DNA of 44,819 bases. Origin: a virus. Both the position numbers and the translations under genes were made by a program. The notes beneath the pieces were generated by a model, which saw nothing but the letters and a program-made list of their open reading frames with translations, was not told the origin of the DNA and searched no databases. Below are positions 1 to 7,844 of the stretch, piece after piece (positions within the stretch are counted from its first letter, which is position 1; every line of letters begins with the position of its first letter). The stretch lies in the IMG/VR virus record IMGVR_UViG_3300027759_000149, positions 1-44,819 of that record; one strand, given 5' to 3'.

Positions 1-116
1 TTATATGAATAAAACAGATTTTATAAATTATGTTTTAAAAAAATTTAAAAATTATACTAACTTTATTAAACATAAGATATATCAATTAGCAAGAAAAAGA
101 GATTATATAACAACTA

Positions 117-545
117 TCAAACATTGTTTTGATAAAAACATTTCATATCACGAGGAACTCGATTTAATCTGATGTGAATTATTCCGTTGTAAGTATCATC
201 TCTAAAAAGAACCTTATTCTCAATTTGATATTTTAATTCTTCATATTTCATTTGCCATTTGCATGTACAACATTGTAAAATAGTTCTTTTAAATAGTGAT
301 TTTCCGTATTTTTCAATATCAAAAAGTAAATCTTTGCTACTTCCATAATAAGATCTCCAATCAGATTCTTTAATTATTTTTCTTTTTTTTATTTTACCTT
401 TTAGCGGTGGTTTAGTTAATTTACTAAAAAATTGCTTACAACCCCAATAAAATCTTTTTTCATCATCCTTTGCATTCAATCTTTCTATAACATATACAAA
501 ACCTAAATAATTTTCTATTTTTTCTGGTATGTTTTCCCATTCCAT
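117..545 (-). CDS. SegE-like GIY-YIG endonuclease
   Basis: This 142-residue protein resembles the small GIY-YIG domain proteins of T4-like phages called SegE-like. It has the first strand FVYVIERL (about residues 16-23), a YIG-like FYWGCKQFF (32-40), a DWRSYYGSSK block (62-71) and an acidic helix YEELKYQIE near 101-109 that could hold the catalytic glutamate. Known relatives cut DNA and promote their own spread between phages, or act as accessory nucleases. It is transcribed away from the gene starting at 625. No TAAATA motif lies before its start. The family is fairly clear; activity is inferred. Confidence 0.6.
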   Translation of the reverse strand: MEWENIPEKIENYLGFVYVIERLNAKDDEKRFYWGCKQFFSKLTKPPLKGKIKKRKIIKESDWRSYYGSSKDLLFDIEKYGKSLFKRTILQCCTCKWQMKYEELKYQIENKVLFRDDTYNGIIHIRLNRVPRDMKCFYQNNV

Positions 546-591
546 TAAATTAGTTAAGCAAAAAATTTTATAAATCTATGAAAAATATAAT

Positions 592-619
592 TTGACAACA
601 TAAAAAGGAATGTTATAAT
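592..619 (+). promoter_or_regulatory. sigma70-like promoter
   Basis: A TTGACA box (592-597) and a TATAAT box (614-619) are separated by 16 bases. The next ATG begins at 625, only 5 bases after the -10 box, so a transcript starting at the usual distance would begin at or beside the start codon. This is the best host-type promoter in the window and probably drives early transcription. Confidence 0.6.
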
Positions 620-624
620 AAATC

Positions 625-1119
625 ATGGATTTAAGTATTTGTTTATTATATAATATAAATATTATAAATCTAAATCGTTTAATAGAAGAAAAGATTTGGA
701 TAGAAATAGATAATTTTTTATTTGATAATAACTTAAAAAATCTTCCAGAAAATTCAAAAGACAGAAAAAAAATATATAATCATTTTATTGCTTCGAATCT
801 TTTAGAAGTTTTGAATCAAAATTATAATAATATTTTTATATATAATAAAAATTATAACACATCTTCTTTTGTTATAAGCAAAAATATAATAGACATTGTA
901 AAAGTGTTTAAATTAAACCTTTTTGATGTTGATCTGGACATTAATAATACAGAATTGTTAATAGACAGAAATATAATATATCAATTTAAGTGTTTAGCAG
1001 AAAACAAAAAGAAAATCAACTTTAAAAAAATTCAAGATTTTTGTGATAAAAACTCTTTAGTATTTTTATCAGATAAAATTAAAAATAATCTTAAAACTAA
1101 AATGCTATTGCATAAATAA
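625..1119 (+). CDS. hypothetical protein
   Basis: I do not recognise this 164-residue protein. It is rich in Asn, Ile, Leu and Lys, has no signal peptide or clear membrane span, and looks soluble and helical. It follows a consensus sigma70-like promoter and ends just before the 1124 gene, whose TAAATA motif overlaps its stop codon. Because it has the host-type promoter and not the TAAATA motif of its neighbours, it may be expressed early. Confidence 0.6.
   Translation: MDLSICLLYNINIINLNRLIEEKIWIEIDNFLFDNNLKNLPENSKDRKKIYNHFIASNLLEVLNQNYNNIFIYNKNYNTSSFVISKNIIDIVKVFKLNLFDVDLDINNTELLIDRNIIYQFKCLAENKKKINFKKIQDFCDKNSLVFLSDKIKNNLKTKMLLHK
1111..1118 (+). promoter_or_regulatory. late-promoter-like CATAAATA
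   Basis: This octamer lies 5 bases before ATG 1124 and overlaps the end of the previous gene. It matches the T4 late consensus TATAAATA at 7 of 8 positions. Confidence 0.5.
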
Positions 1120-1123
1120 TGCT

Positions 1124-1483
1124 ATGAAGTTTAATAGATTTATAAAAAAAGCTTATGTTTTGTTAGAACAAGATCAAGCGCCTCAACCTCCGTCGGCTGG
1201 AGGTGATCCTTCTGCTGGTGGACAACCACCTTCTGCTGCTCAACCACAAGCAGCTAATCCAGATCCTAATCAGGTTCAAAATTCTGAAGAAGGTCTTTTG
1301 GAAGTGGCTAAGAAACTAATTTTATGTTTTAAACAGATATCAGAATCAAATGATATAAAGGAAAGGGATTCATTTATTCAGGATCTTATGAATGCTAGTA
1401 AAGGAGAAGCTAAGGTTGCATTACAAGCAATAGGACAAGTGTGTGATGAATATTCTCCTCAAGCAGTTCCACAACAATTTTAA
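1124..1483 (+). CDS. hypothetical protein with capsid-targeting-like leader
   Basis: This 119-residue protein of unknown function starts MKFNRFIKKAYVLLE-Q. That resembles the T4 capsid-targeting leader, with a possible gp21-type cut after LLE (residue 15). Residues 17-50 are a Pro/Ala/Gly/Gln-rich linker with repeated PPSAGG-like units, similar in composition to the portal C-terminal tail. The last 65 residues look helical and globular. The start is supported by CATAAATA 5 bases upstream. It may be an internal head protein; this rests on the leader only. Confidence 0.6.
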   Translation: MKFNRFIKKAYVLLEQDQAPQPPSAGGDPSAGGQPPSAAQPQAANPDPNQVQNSEEGLLEVAKKLILCFKQISESNDIKERDSFIQDLMNASKGEAKVALQAIGQVCDEYSPQAVPQQF

Positions 1484-1488
1484 TTTAA

Positions 1489-1496
1489 ACTAAATA
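1489..1496 (+). promoter_or_regulatory. late-promoter-like ACTAAATA
   Basis: The octamer ends 5 bases before ATG 1502. No Shine-Dalgarno sequence is present. Confidence 0.5.
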
Positions 1497-1501
1497 ATAA
1501 T

Positions 1502-1765
1502 ATGTCATCACAAAAAGCAAAATTCGAATCTAAAGAATCTTTCGATACTTTAGTAAATCAATTATTAGGAACTTATGTATTTGAAGCTAATCAATTTGAT
1601 GAAGATGATGAAAATGATGTAACTGATCAAGAAGTTTCTAAAGAAGTAAATGAAATTAAAAAGCAAAAAGATAAGCAGAAAGCTTCTGTAAATCCCGCTG
1701 AAGTAAAAAAAATCATGCAGGGAGCTAAGAAAATCGGAGTTCCTATTGGTGGGCAACAACAATAA
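1502..1765 (+). CDS. small acidic/basic hypothetical protein
   Basis: This 87-residue unknown protein has an acidic middle (DEDDENDVTDQE) and a Lys-rich second half. A possible gp21-type cleavage site VFE-A lies near residue 28, less convincing than in its neighbours. Its stop overlaps the start of the next gene in TAATG, indicating translational coupling. Two opposite-strand frames in this stretch are hydrophobic shadows. Confidence 0.55.
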   Translation: MSSQKAKFESKESFDTLVNQLLGTYVFEANQFDEDDENDVTDQEVSKEVNEIKKQKDKQKASVNPAEVKKIMQGAKKIGVPIGGQQQ

Positions 1766-2169
1766 TGAAATTTGACCAAATAGTCCAAGCTATATTGATA
1801 GAAAAAGCTATATTTTCTCCTAAAGAAGATATAGAAATTATTGGTATTGGAAAATTTGGTGCCAAAATAGATAGTGGAAATGATGCTTTCGGTGTACTTC
1901 ATGGAGATGACATCAAAGTAGAAGATGATGTAGTTTATTTTACTACATCTGATAATAAAAGATTTAATAGACCTTTAATCGATACAATTAAAATTAATGT
2001 AGGTGCTGGCGTAGAAGAAGACAGACCCATAGTACATTTTGACATAGTTTTAAAAGGAAACAAATATAAAAATCAGAAATTTTCTATAGGGAATCGTTCT
2101 GATAATGAAGAGAAGGTTCTTATAGGATTAAAATTTCTAGAACCATTAAAAGCACTAATTCAGTGTTAA
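1765..2169 (+). CDS. retropepsin-like/RimK-associated protease-fold protein
   Basis: The 134 residues resemble the RimK-associated putative protease family, which has a retropepsin-like fold. The core KFGAKIDSGNDAFGVLHG (about 30-47) corresponds to the family AKiDTGA...LH motif, with DSG in place of DTG. RPIVHFDIVLKG and the later IGNRSDNEEKVLIGLKFLE match the family strand pattern ending in an LLGR-like turn. The leader MKFDQIVQAILIE-K resembles a capsid-targeting sequence with a cut after LIE. Whether it is an active protease is unknown; the DSG aspartate is the residue to test. It is coupled to the previous gene by TAATG. Confidence 0.5.
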   Translation: MKFDQIVQAILIEKAIFSPKEDIEIIGIGKFGAKIDSGNDAFGVLHGDDIKVEDDVVYFTTSDNKRFNRPLIDTIKINVGAGVEEDRPIVHFDIVLKGNKYKNQKFSIGNRSDNEEKVLIGLKFLEPLKALIQC

Positions 2170-2172
2170 ATA
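2165..2172 (+). promoter_or_regulatory. late-promoter-like GTTAAATA
   Basis: The octamer touches the ATG at 2173 but lies 6 bases before the ATG at 2179. By the spacing rule seen elsewhere it favours 2179 as the true start. Confidence 0.4.
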
Positions 2173-2178
2173 ATGTTT

Positions 2179-2601
2179 ATGAAGAAATTTTCCAAATTTT
2201 TAGAAAATTCGTTTAAAAGTTCTAACTTACGAAGAGTAAGATTAAAAGTTGATCCAGCGTTTTGTGTAAACGGAGAAATTGCAAAATTTCAAGGTTATGA
2301 AGGCTTTATTTTGTCAGAAGATGGTATCAATGCTAAAATGTACATAGAAAATTCAGAAGGCGGTGTAATCACTACAATACCTTGTGGAATGATAGATATT
2401 GAAAGTGGATTAACTCCTTTAGAAAAACTTAAGATGAATGTTTTGATTTATCTTAAAGAAAATAAAGAAATGAGTTTTGATAGTCCATTAGTTCAAATGG
2501 TAATGAATAGTTCTAATATAGAAATGCTAGAAGCATTTCTATTAAATAATGGATGTACAGAAAAGGATTTACTAGAGATTTATAGATCGGAATACTTATA
2601 A
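2179..2601 (+). CDS. hypothetical protein with capsid-targeting-like leader
   Basis: I do not recognise this 140-residue protein. From ATG 2179 it begins MKKFSKFLE-N, very close in form to the T4 capsid-targeting leader with a gp21-type cut after FLE. An alternative start at 2173 adds only Met-Phe. A small beta-rich stretch around residues 25-65 (NGEIAKFQGYEGFILSEDG) could be an SH3/KOW-like barrel, followed by helices. Its stop overlaps the next start (TAATG at 2599-2603). Confidence 0.55.
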   Translation: MKKFSKFLENSFKSSNLRRVRLKVDPAFCVNGEIAKFQGYEGFILSEDGINAKMYIENSEGGVITTIPCGMIDIESGLTPLEKLKMNVLIYLKENKEMSFDSPLVQMVMNSSNIEMLEAFLLNNGCTEKDLLEIYRSEYL

Positions 2602-3302
2602 TGAAATTCGACGAACAATACCAAAAACTTTTAAACCATTACATAAGTGAAGGTATTGGTGCTGCTATTAAGGATACCTTCAGAAGAAACTTTGTTGATC
2701 CAGCTATTCAGATGAATCCTTGGAGAAATGAAAGAGGTAATTGGGCTCAAGATAGTTTAGATAAAAAACAAACCCTTGCAGAGTTAAATCCTAAACAGCA
2801 AGGAAAAGCGCAAGCACAAGGATCAAATAATTCTAAGTATATTGAAAGTTATAAACAAACTCAACTAAAATCTACTATTACTTATAATAAAGAAATTTCC
2901 TTTATAGATAGAGGAACAGTTCTAGGTCAATTTAAGTTTAATTGTAATGACTTTATCACTAGAAAAATTAATATAAATAATATGTTATTAAGTAATGCTA
3001 CTGTTGCTCCTAATCTATATCAACAAGCATTACAGTTTTTGGCTTCTTATGATTTAAGAAGGTTGAGAATTATCGATTCTCAAGTAGAAAAGGATATAGC
3101 TAATGCAATTAGACCCGCTTTATTAAAAGATAAATTAGATCCAGCTAATGTAGCAAATAAAACTACAGAAATTATAAATGAACTTAAAAAATATATAGAT
3201 TCTATATTTGTTCCAATTAATTTACAGACACAGCAATCTTCTATTTATGAAAAGGCTGCTTGGTATTTCATACTTGCTAAGTATCATCAATTAAAATCGT
3301 AA
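2601..3302 (+). CDS. hypothetical protein, possible internal head protein
   Basis: This is a 233-residue protein of unknown function. It starts MKFDEQYQKLLNHYISE-G, with a possible gp21-type cut after ISE at residue 17. The rest is mostly helical with Gln/Asn-rich stretches (about residues 55-80). No membrane segment or enzyme motif is visible. It overlaps the next gene by one base, so the two are probably co-translated. Confidence 0.55.
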   Translation: MKFDEQYQKLLNHYISEGIGAAIKDTFRRNFVDPAIQMNPWRNERGNWAQDSLDKKQTLAELNPKQQGKAQAQGSNNSKYIESYKQTQLKSTITYNKEISFIDRGTVLGQFKFNCNDFITRKININNMLLSNATVAPNLYQQALQFLASYDLRRLRIIDSQVEKDIANAIRPALLKDKLDPANVANKTTEIINELKKYIDSIFVPINLQTQQSSIYEKAAWYFILAKYHQLKS

Positions 3303-3577
3303 TGGAGCAAGATTTATCTAGTATATATTCTAGCAATGTTCAGGGTAGAGGAACAGTTTCTACTCGTCTTTTTAGTTCTTCATCTGGATCTCCTATGTAT
3401 GAAAGAGATCCAGCATTAAGAAATTTAGAACAATCAGTGTTTTCTAAAATAAATGAATTGACTAGAGAACATGAAGCTCCCAAGCCATCAGTTGTTAAAA
3501 CCAATGACTTGAGAGCTGTATCTGTTGAAGAAGCTATGAGAGAATTGTTAGAATTAGAAAGGTCTAATGGCTTCTAG
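3302..3577 (+). CDS. small hypothetical protein
   Basis: This 91-residue unknown protein has a Ser-rich, low-complexity N-terminal third (SSIYSSN, SSSSGSP) and a helical, Glu-rich C-terminus. It starts on the last base of the preceding stop codon and closes the run of small genes before the homing endonuclease. No leader or catalytic motif is evident. Confidence 0.5.
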   Translation: MEQDLSSIYSSNVQGRGTVSTRLFSSSSGSPMYERDPALRNLEQSVFSKINELTREHEAPKPSVVKTNDLRAVSVEEAMRELLELERSNGF

Positions 3578-3663
3578 GTAAAGGAAGGTTTTATAACTTT
3601 ACTGATAAAAGTAAATAAGTAAGGATTTAATTTATATCTGATAGTAAAATAATGCTCCATTAT

Positions 3664-3671
3664 ACTAAATA
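3664..3671 (+). promoter_or_regulatory. late-promoter-like ACTAAATA
   Basis: The octamer lies 7 bases before ATG 3679, in the 101-base gap after the 3302 gene. The rest of the gap holds only a weak 6-bp inverted repeat. Confidence 0.4.
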
Positions 3672-3678
3672 ATAGTAT

Positions 3679-5163
3679 ATGGGTTATACATGCGGTCGCA
3701 GACATACAGAAGAATCTTTAAGAGATATTGCTAAACAATATAAAACCAGATCAGAATTTCAAATTTCTGATATAGGTGCTTATAGTAGTGCTAAAAGAAA
3801 AGGAAAAGAATTTTTAGATTCTATTTGTGAGCATATGATAAGTGGATCGTATTCGACACCACAATTGATATGTAAGCATATTATGGAAGAATTATTGGGA
3901 ATTGAATGTGAATATAATACAAGAAAAATAATCACTCCTTATGAATTAGACATTTATTTTTCACAATTTAAATTAGCAATAGAATATAATGGAAAAGGAT
4001 GGCATTATAAAGAAGAAGTCGTGGATAGAGATAAAATAAAAGTAAAAATATGTAGTGATAAAAATATCACATTGGTAATAATTACTGAAAATAACAGAGA
4101 TTATGAATCCGACGTAAAAACACAATTAATTTCAAATTTAGATTTAATTAATAAAGTCACAAAAAATAATTTTTCAGAAAAAGATATAATTGATATAGAT
4201 TGTAAAAATGTTTACGATTTTATATTAAAAAGAAAAGATCTAGATGAAATTAAAGACAAAATATCAAAATGTAGTTCTATTAAAGAATTTCAAAGAAAAT
4301 ATATTTCAGAATATACTTTTTTAAGAAAAAATAAAAAATTAGATTTATTAAACGAGATACGAACTGTAGATATATATTCAGACGAAGAACTTCTGAACAG
4401 ATGTAAAAAAATTTCAAATTATACTGATTTTATTAAAGACCATCATTCACTTTATCAGAGATGTATAAATAAAAATCTATTATTAGTTGCCACTGCGCAT
4501 ATGAAAAAACACAAATGTTTGTATAGACAACACACAAATAAAGAACTGATGGATTTATCTAAAAATTATAACTTTAAATCACAAATGAAGATTTCTAATA
4601 CATCGTTGTTTAACGAATTAAAGCGAAGAGGAATTCTAGATAAGGTTCAGTATAATAAAGATTTCGTATATGTTCATAGTAAAACTGCCGAAAAAGAAGA
4701 TAAATTAAAAAAATGCTTCGAGGAAGCTATAAAATATGATAATTATGAAGATTTTAAAAACGACAAAGAGCTTTTTAATCAATGTAAGAAATATAAAATA
4801 ATAAACAAAATTACAGAAAAATTTGAAAAAGAAGATATAACAAAAATTATACTAGATGAATCTAAAAAATATAAAAATTTTGAAGAATTTACAAATAGTA
4901 TTTGGTACTTAAAAAGTAAAAAATACGTAGGTTTGATACAAAAAATAAAATCACAAAATAATTGGGATTTCTTTAAAAAAGGAAAAATGAATTATATAGA
5001 AAAATTTCCAAATATAATAGAACTGATAAACAAAGATGTAAATTTGGATACCATAGTTGAAATGACTAAAGTCAAAAAAACTACTATTTGGAGAATTAAA
5101 GTACGAATGCACAAGGCAGGAATATTGAAAGTTGAATATAATTTGAGAAAAAAGGATAAATAA
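3679..5163 (+). CDS. free-standing homing endonuclease, Vsr/EDxHD-like, with repeated DNA-binding modules
   Basis: This 494-residue protein has an N-terminal module, a nuclease core and a long repeat region. The core (about 90-150) reads ELDIYFSQFKLAIEYNG, WHYKEEVVDRDK, then a strand LVIITE. This is the PD-(D/E)XK-type pattern of Vsr-like and EDxHD homing enzymes. Modules of about 45 residues with the pattern (S/C)xxYxxxxxFxxxxxxLxxxxKxxxxLxxI recur before and after the core, as in the target-recognition arms of phage homing endonucleases. A C-terminal helix-turn-helix (TIVEMTKVKKTTIWRIKVRM) follows. Its last codons overlap the TAAATA motif of the PhoH gene, as expected for a selfish insertion that keeps the neighbour's promoter. 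Confidence 0.7.
   Translation: MGYTCGRRHTEESLRDIAKQYKTRSEFQISDIGAYSSAKRKGKEFLDSICEHMISGSYSTPQLICKHIMEELLGIECEYNTRKIITPYELDIYFSQFKLAIEYNGKGWHYKEEVVDRDKIKVKICSDKNITLVIITENNRDYESDVKTQLISNLDLINKVTKNNFSEKDIIDIDCKNVYDFILKRKDLDEIKDKISKCSSIKEFQRKYISEYTFLRKNKKLDLLNEIRTVDIYSDEELLNRCKKISNYTDFIKDHHSLYQRCINKNLLLVATAHMKKHKCLYRQHTNKELMDLSKNYNFKSQMKISNTSLFNELKRRGILDKVQYNKDFVYVHSKTAEKEDKLKKCFEEAIKYDNYEDFKNDKELFNQCKKYKIINKITEKFEKEDITKIILDESKKYKNFEEFTNSIWYLKSKKYVGLIQKIKSQNNWDFFKKGKMNYIEKFPNIIELINKDVNLDTIVEMTKVKKTTIWRIKVRMHKAGILKVEYNLRKKDK
5155..5162 (+). promoter_or_regulatory. late-promoter-like GATAAATA
   Basis: The octamer overlaps the stop codon of the endonuclease gene and lies 8 bases before ATG 5171. 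A short TAGG directly before the ATG could be a weak ribosome binding site. Confidence 0.4.
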
Positions 5164-5170
5164 TTGTAGG

Positions 5171-5950
5171 ATGAGCAACAAAAAACGCTCTACTCAAAAG
5201 AGTAGTAAAAGCGAGGGGATTGAAGAAATTCAATCCGAAATTCAGCCCAAAAAAGACACAAGTCCTTATGTTTTTCAAAAGGAGAAAATAGACTTCTCTT
5301 TAAATATAAAAGAAATCCCTTGGACTGAAAAGCAAAAAGAAATAATAAATACTGTTATAGAAAAAAAAGCAAACATGACGTTAATTGACGGAATTTGGGG
5401 TTCGGGTAAGACGATCATGGCCGTTTATGCTTGTTTAAAACTTTTAAACATGAAAAAGATTTCAAATATTCTTTATGTAAGGAATATTGTACAAAGTGGT
5501 ACTGGAACACTGGGCTGGCTTGGAGGTGACCTCCAGACCCGTCTAAGCCCGTATATGGTCCCACTTAACCAGAAGCTGGAACAGCTTCTTCCAGCTAATC
5601 AAGTTAAGAAATTATTACAAGATAATACTGTAGAAGCACAACCAGTTGCTTTGCTTCGTGGTACATCATATGATGCGTATGGAATAATAATAGATGAAAT
5701 GGGATGTATGTCCAAAGAAGACATCATGCTTACTTTATCTAGAGTAGGTAAATTTAGTTATGTTTTCGGAATTGGCGACTCTTGGCAAGTAGATATTAAA
5801 AACTCAGGATTTCGTAATATTTTTGATACATTCAATGACGAAGAATCGAGAGAAAATAAAATTTACACTTTCGAACTGCAAGAAGAAATGGACGTTATGA
5901 GAAGTGATTTCTTGAAATATGTGATGAAAAAGGTAAGAGGTTCTAGATAA
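5171..5950 (+). CDS. phoH: PhoH-like P-loop ATPase
   Basis: The 259 residues carry a PhoH-type ATPase. Walker A is GIWGSGKT (74-81) and Walker B is in YGIIIDEMG (about 170-178), with a conserved RNIVQSG...GWLGGD stretch between them typical of PhoH. PhoH-like proteins are very common in marine phages; the role is uncertain, perhaps linked to phosphate stress or RNA metabolism. The first 35 residues are a Lys/Ser/Glu-rich extension. The gene begins a plus-strand run with the Nudix and kinase-like genes. Confidence 0.85.
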   Translation: MSNKKRSTQKSSKSEGIEEIQSEIQPKKDTSPYVFQKEKIDFSLNIKEIPWTEKQKEIINTVIEKKANMTLIDGIWGSGKTIMAVYACLKLLNMKKISNILYVRNIVQSGTGTLGWLGGDLQTRLSPYMVPLNQKLEQLLPANQVKKLLQDNTVEAQPVALLRGTSYDAYGIIIDEMGCMSKEDIMLTLSRVGKFSYVFGIGDSWQVDIKNSGFRNIFDTFNDEESRENKIYTFELQEEMDVMRSDFLKYVMKKVRGSR

Positions 5951-5991
5951 TTTATCTTTTACAATCTTGTAAAATAGGGTAAGTAGATAAT

Positions 5992-6435
5992 ATGAATATT
6001 AAAGATGGAAATGAAGATTCCAATAGAATTGCAAAAATAATGATTATAAAAGGAAATAAAGTTTTATTATTATTTTCTAAAAGGTTGAAGAAATTTCATT
6101 TGCCAGGGGGTCATGTGCATAAAAACGAAAGTTATATACAAGGTCTTAAAAGAGAAGTGAAGGAAGAAACTGATTTAGATATTACTAATAATCATAGTAT
6201 TTTTTACAAAAAGCCAAATGTTGTGTTATACAAGGGTTATGCTCACCCAGGGTATATAAAGTTGAGTGATGAGCACGACGGATACGTGTGGGCTAAAATA
6301 GATAATGTAATAGAAAAATACAAAAATACTTTATGTAATTATACTTTTAGAGATTTATGGCACTTGCAAAGATATTGGAGAAGAAAATACACTAAAAAGC
6401 TGAGTGAAGATAAATCATCTGAAGATATATCTTGA
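5992..6435 (+). CDS. Nudix hydrolase
   Basis: A Nudix box is visible at residues 40-62: G40, five residues, E46, then R54-E55-V-K-E58-E59. The usual glycine near the end is Asp61. The catalytic REUxEE core is intact, so the 147-residue protein should hydrolyse a nucleoside diphosphate linked to another group; the substrate cannot be read from sequence. A basic C-terminus (WRRKYTKK) follows the domain. It lies between PhoH and the kinase-like protein, fitting a nucleotide-metabolism role. Confidence 0.85.
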   Translation: MNIKDGNEDSNRIAKIMIIKGNKVLLLFSKRLKKFHLPGGHVHKNESYIQGLKREVKEETDLDITNNHSIFYKKPNVVLYKGYAHPGYIKLSDEHDGYVWAKIDNVIEKYKNTLCNYTFRDLWHLQRYWRRKYTKKLSEDKSSEDIS

Positions 6436-6467
6436 TATTTTTTTATAACTTGATAACATAAAAATAT

Positions 6468-7238
6468 ATGCGTATTTTAATCAGCGGAACCGCTAATACT
6501 GGCAAGACAACTTTAATTAAAGATTTTTTAAATAGTTGGCCGAACTACAGTACTCCAGTCTCATCTTATAGAGATTTAATTAAAGAAAAAAACTATCCAC
6601 ATAGCAAGAAGTGCAACCAAGAAGGCCAATGGGCTATATTGAATTGTATGATTGACGAAATGCAGAAATACACGAAGGATGACAAAGTTATTTTTGATAG
6701 GGGTCCTTTGGATTGTTTAGTATACTCTCTATGGGCTTGTGAGATGAGTTCTTCTGATATTGAAGAGAACTTTATAAGTAAGATTATTCCAATCGTAAAG
6801 GAGTCCATGAAAAATTTGGATGTAATTTTTTATATTCCTATTTCTAAGTCTTCTCCGATTCCGATTAATAATGACGGATTTAGGGATGTAGATCCTAAGT
6901 ATATTACAGAAATAGATAATATTTTCAAAGCTATATTTCATCTGTATCAACATAGTTTTACTGATAATCCTTTTCTTCCTTCCGATGATTGTCCAGCTAT
7001 TATCGAGATCTTTGGAAGTAGAGAAGAAAGAATTGCCTTAATGCAGCAGTACTTAAATGTGGATGGTGAAGTTATTGGAGAAGAAGGCGGGTCTATTCTA
7101 GATCCCCATAATATTAGAGATTTAGAAAAATTGCTAGAAGATCAGTTAACAGCAGATCAAAAAGAAAAGCTCTTTAAGAGAGAAAAGGAATTAGCTGACG
7201 AGTTCCTAAAAAAAGAGAAAACTAAATCTAAACGCTGA
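6468..7238 (+). CDS. P-loop kinase-like protein (AAA_28 type)
   Basis: This 256-residue protein has a Walker A GTANTGKT (7-14) and an FDRGPLDCLVY motif (about 84-94). The latter resembles the DR(G/S) segment of thymidylate and deoxynucleoside kinase-like phage proteins. The fold suggests phosphate transfer to a nucleotide or similar small substrate, but the substrate is unknown. The C-terminal 60 residues are a charged helix ending in a Lys-rich tail. Its 3' end overlaps the convergent gene at 7228-7797 by 11 bases. Confidence 0.6.
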   Translation: MRILISGTANTGKTTLIKDFLNSWPNYSTPVSSYRDLIKEKNYPHSKKCNQEGQWAILNCMIDEMQKYTKDDKVIFDRGPLDCLVYSLWACEMSSSDIEENFISKIIPIVKESMKNLDVIFYIPISKSSPIPINNDGFRDVDPKYITEIDNIFKAIFHLYQHSFTDNPFLPSDDCPAIIEIFGSREERIALMQQYLNVDGEVIGEEGGSILDPHNIRDLEKLLEDQLTADQKEKLFKREKELADEFLKKEKTKSKR

Positions 7239-7797
7239 TAATAGCAGTTATATTATAGATGGCTTCTTCTTCTGCATTAATTGAAGTCATGACAATAGAA
7301 CTGGTTTCAGCTACAAAAGTATACCGTGAAAACGGAGCAGATATTTTAACTGCTCCGTTTGAAACTCCCATTACATAAGCGGGAAATCTAGCAGCATAGG
7401 AATTTCCTGGAGTAATTATAACATCTTCTGCTTTTATTTCTGTGTTATTTGGAACAACCATTCCAGTTTCGTATGTCCCTCCCGCTGGGATCTTGATTGT
7501 AACTTTACCTATATAAGTACTAGAAACACCATTTACATTAGAAGTTAGTAAATCTAAATTACTAGACAATGTATTAATTGTATTGGAATGAGTATTTACT
7601 AATGCTGATAAAGTTATAACTGCATTAGAATTTTGTGTAACTGTAGTAGTTAATACTGTATTTGTTGTTGGTATAAGAAAATTTTGAAAATCTATGATGT
7701 GTGTACCCGTGGAAGTTTCCAGTAGAATATAATCTCCGTTGTTAATCTCTGTAACCTCGGGTAAATCTTTAATATTAATAAAAACTTCAGTAGCCAT
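7228..7797 (-). CDS. structural-looking protein, possible tail or head fibre part
   Basis: This 189-residue protein is not recognised by family. Residues 50-95 are Thr/Asn/Ser-rich with a heptad-like spacing (TLSALVNTHSNTINTLSSNLDLLTSNV), typical of trimeric coiled coils in phage fibres. The C-terminal half looks beta-rich (AGGTYETGMVVPNNTEI). It is the only minus-strand gene between 0.6 and 25 kb, and its start follows a minus-strand TAAATA motif. A decoration or fibre protein is likely but unproven. Confidence 0.5.
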   Translation of the reverse strand: MATEVFINIKDLPEVTEINNGDYILLETSTGTHIIDFQNFLIPTTNTVLTTTVTQNSNAVITLSALVNTHSNTINTLSSNLDLLTSNVNGVSSTYIGKVTIKIPAGGTYETGMVVPNNTEIKAEDVIITPGNSYAARFPAYVMGVSNGAVKISAPFSRYTFVAETSSIVMTSINAEEEAIYNITAIISV

Positions 7798-7803
7798 TTT
7801 AAT

Positions 7804-7811
7804 TATTTATT
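7804..7811 (-). promoter_or_regulatory. late-promoter-like AATAAATA
   Basis: On the minus strand the octamer lies 6 bases before the ATG of the gene ending at 7797. Confidence 0.45.
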
Positions 7812-7844
7812 GATTTTGTCGTTTTATGTGATAAATTAAAATAA

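Noticed and set aside
5-172. A 55-codon plus-strand frame at the left edge.
   Set aside because: It is AT-rich, overlaps the end of the endonuclease gene and shows no recognisable domain. It could be the end of a gene from outside the window, but nothing supports that.
1565-1902. Minus-strand hydrophobic frames.
   Set aside because: They are opposite to two consistent plus-strand genes and made mostly of Phe, Ile and Tyr, as expected for shadows of AT-rich coding DNA.
3590-3660. A possible terminator after the 3302 gene.
   Set aside because: The stem has only six A/T-rich pairs and no T-run, so it is not convincing.
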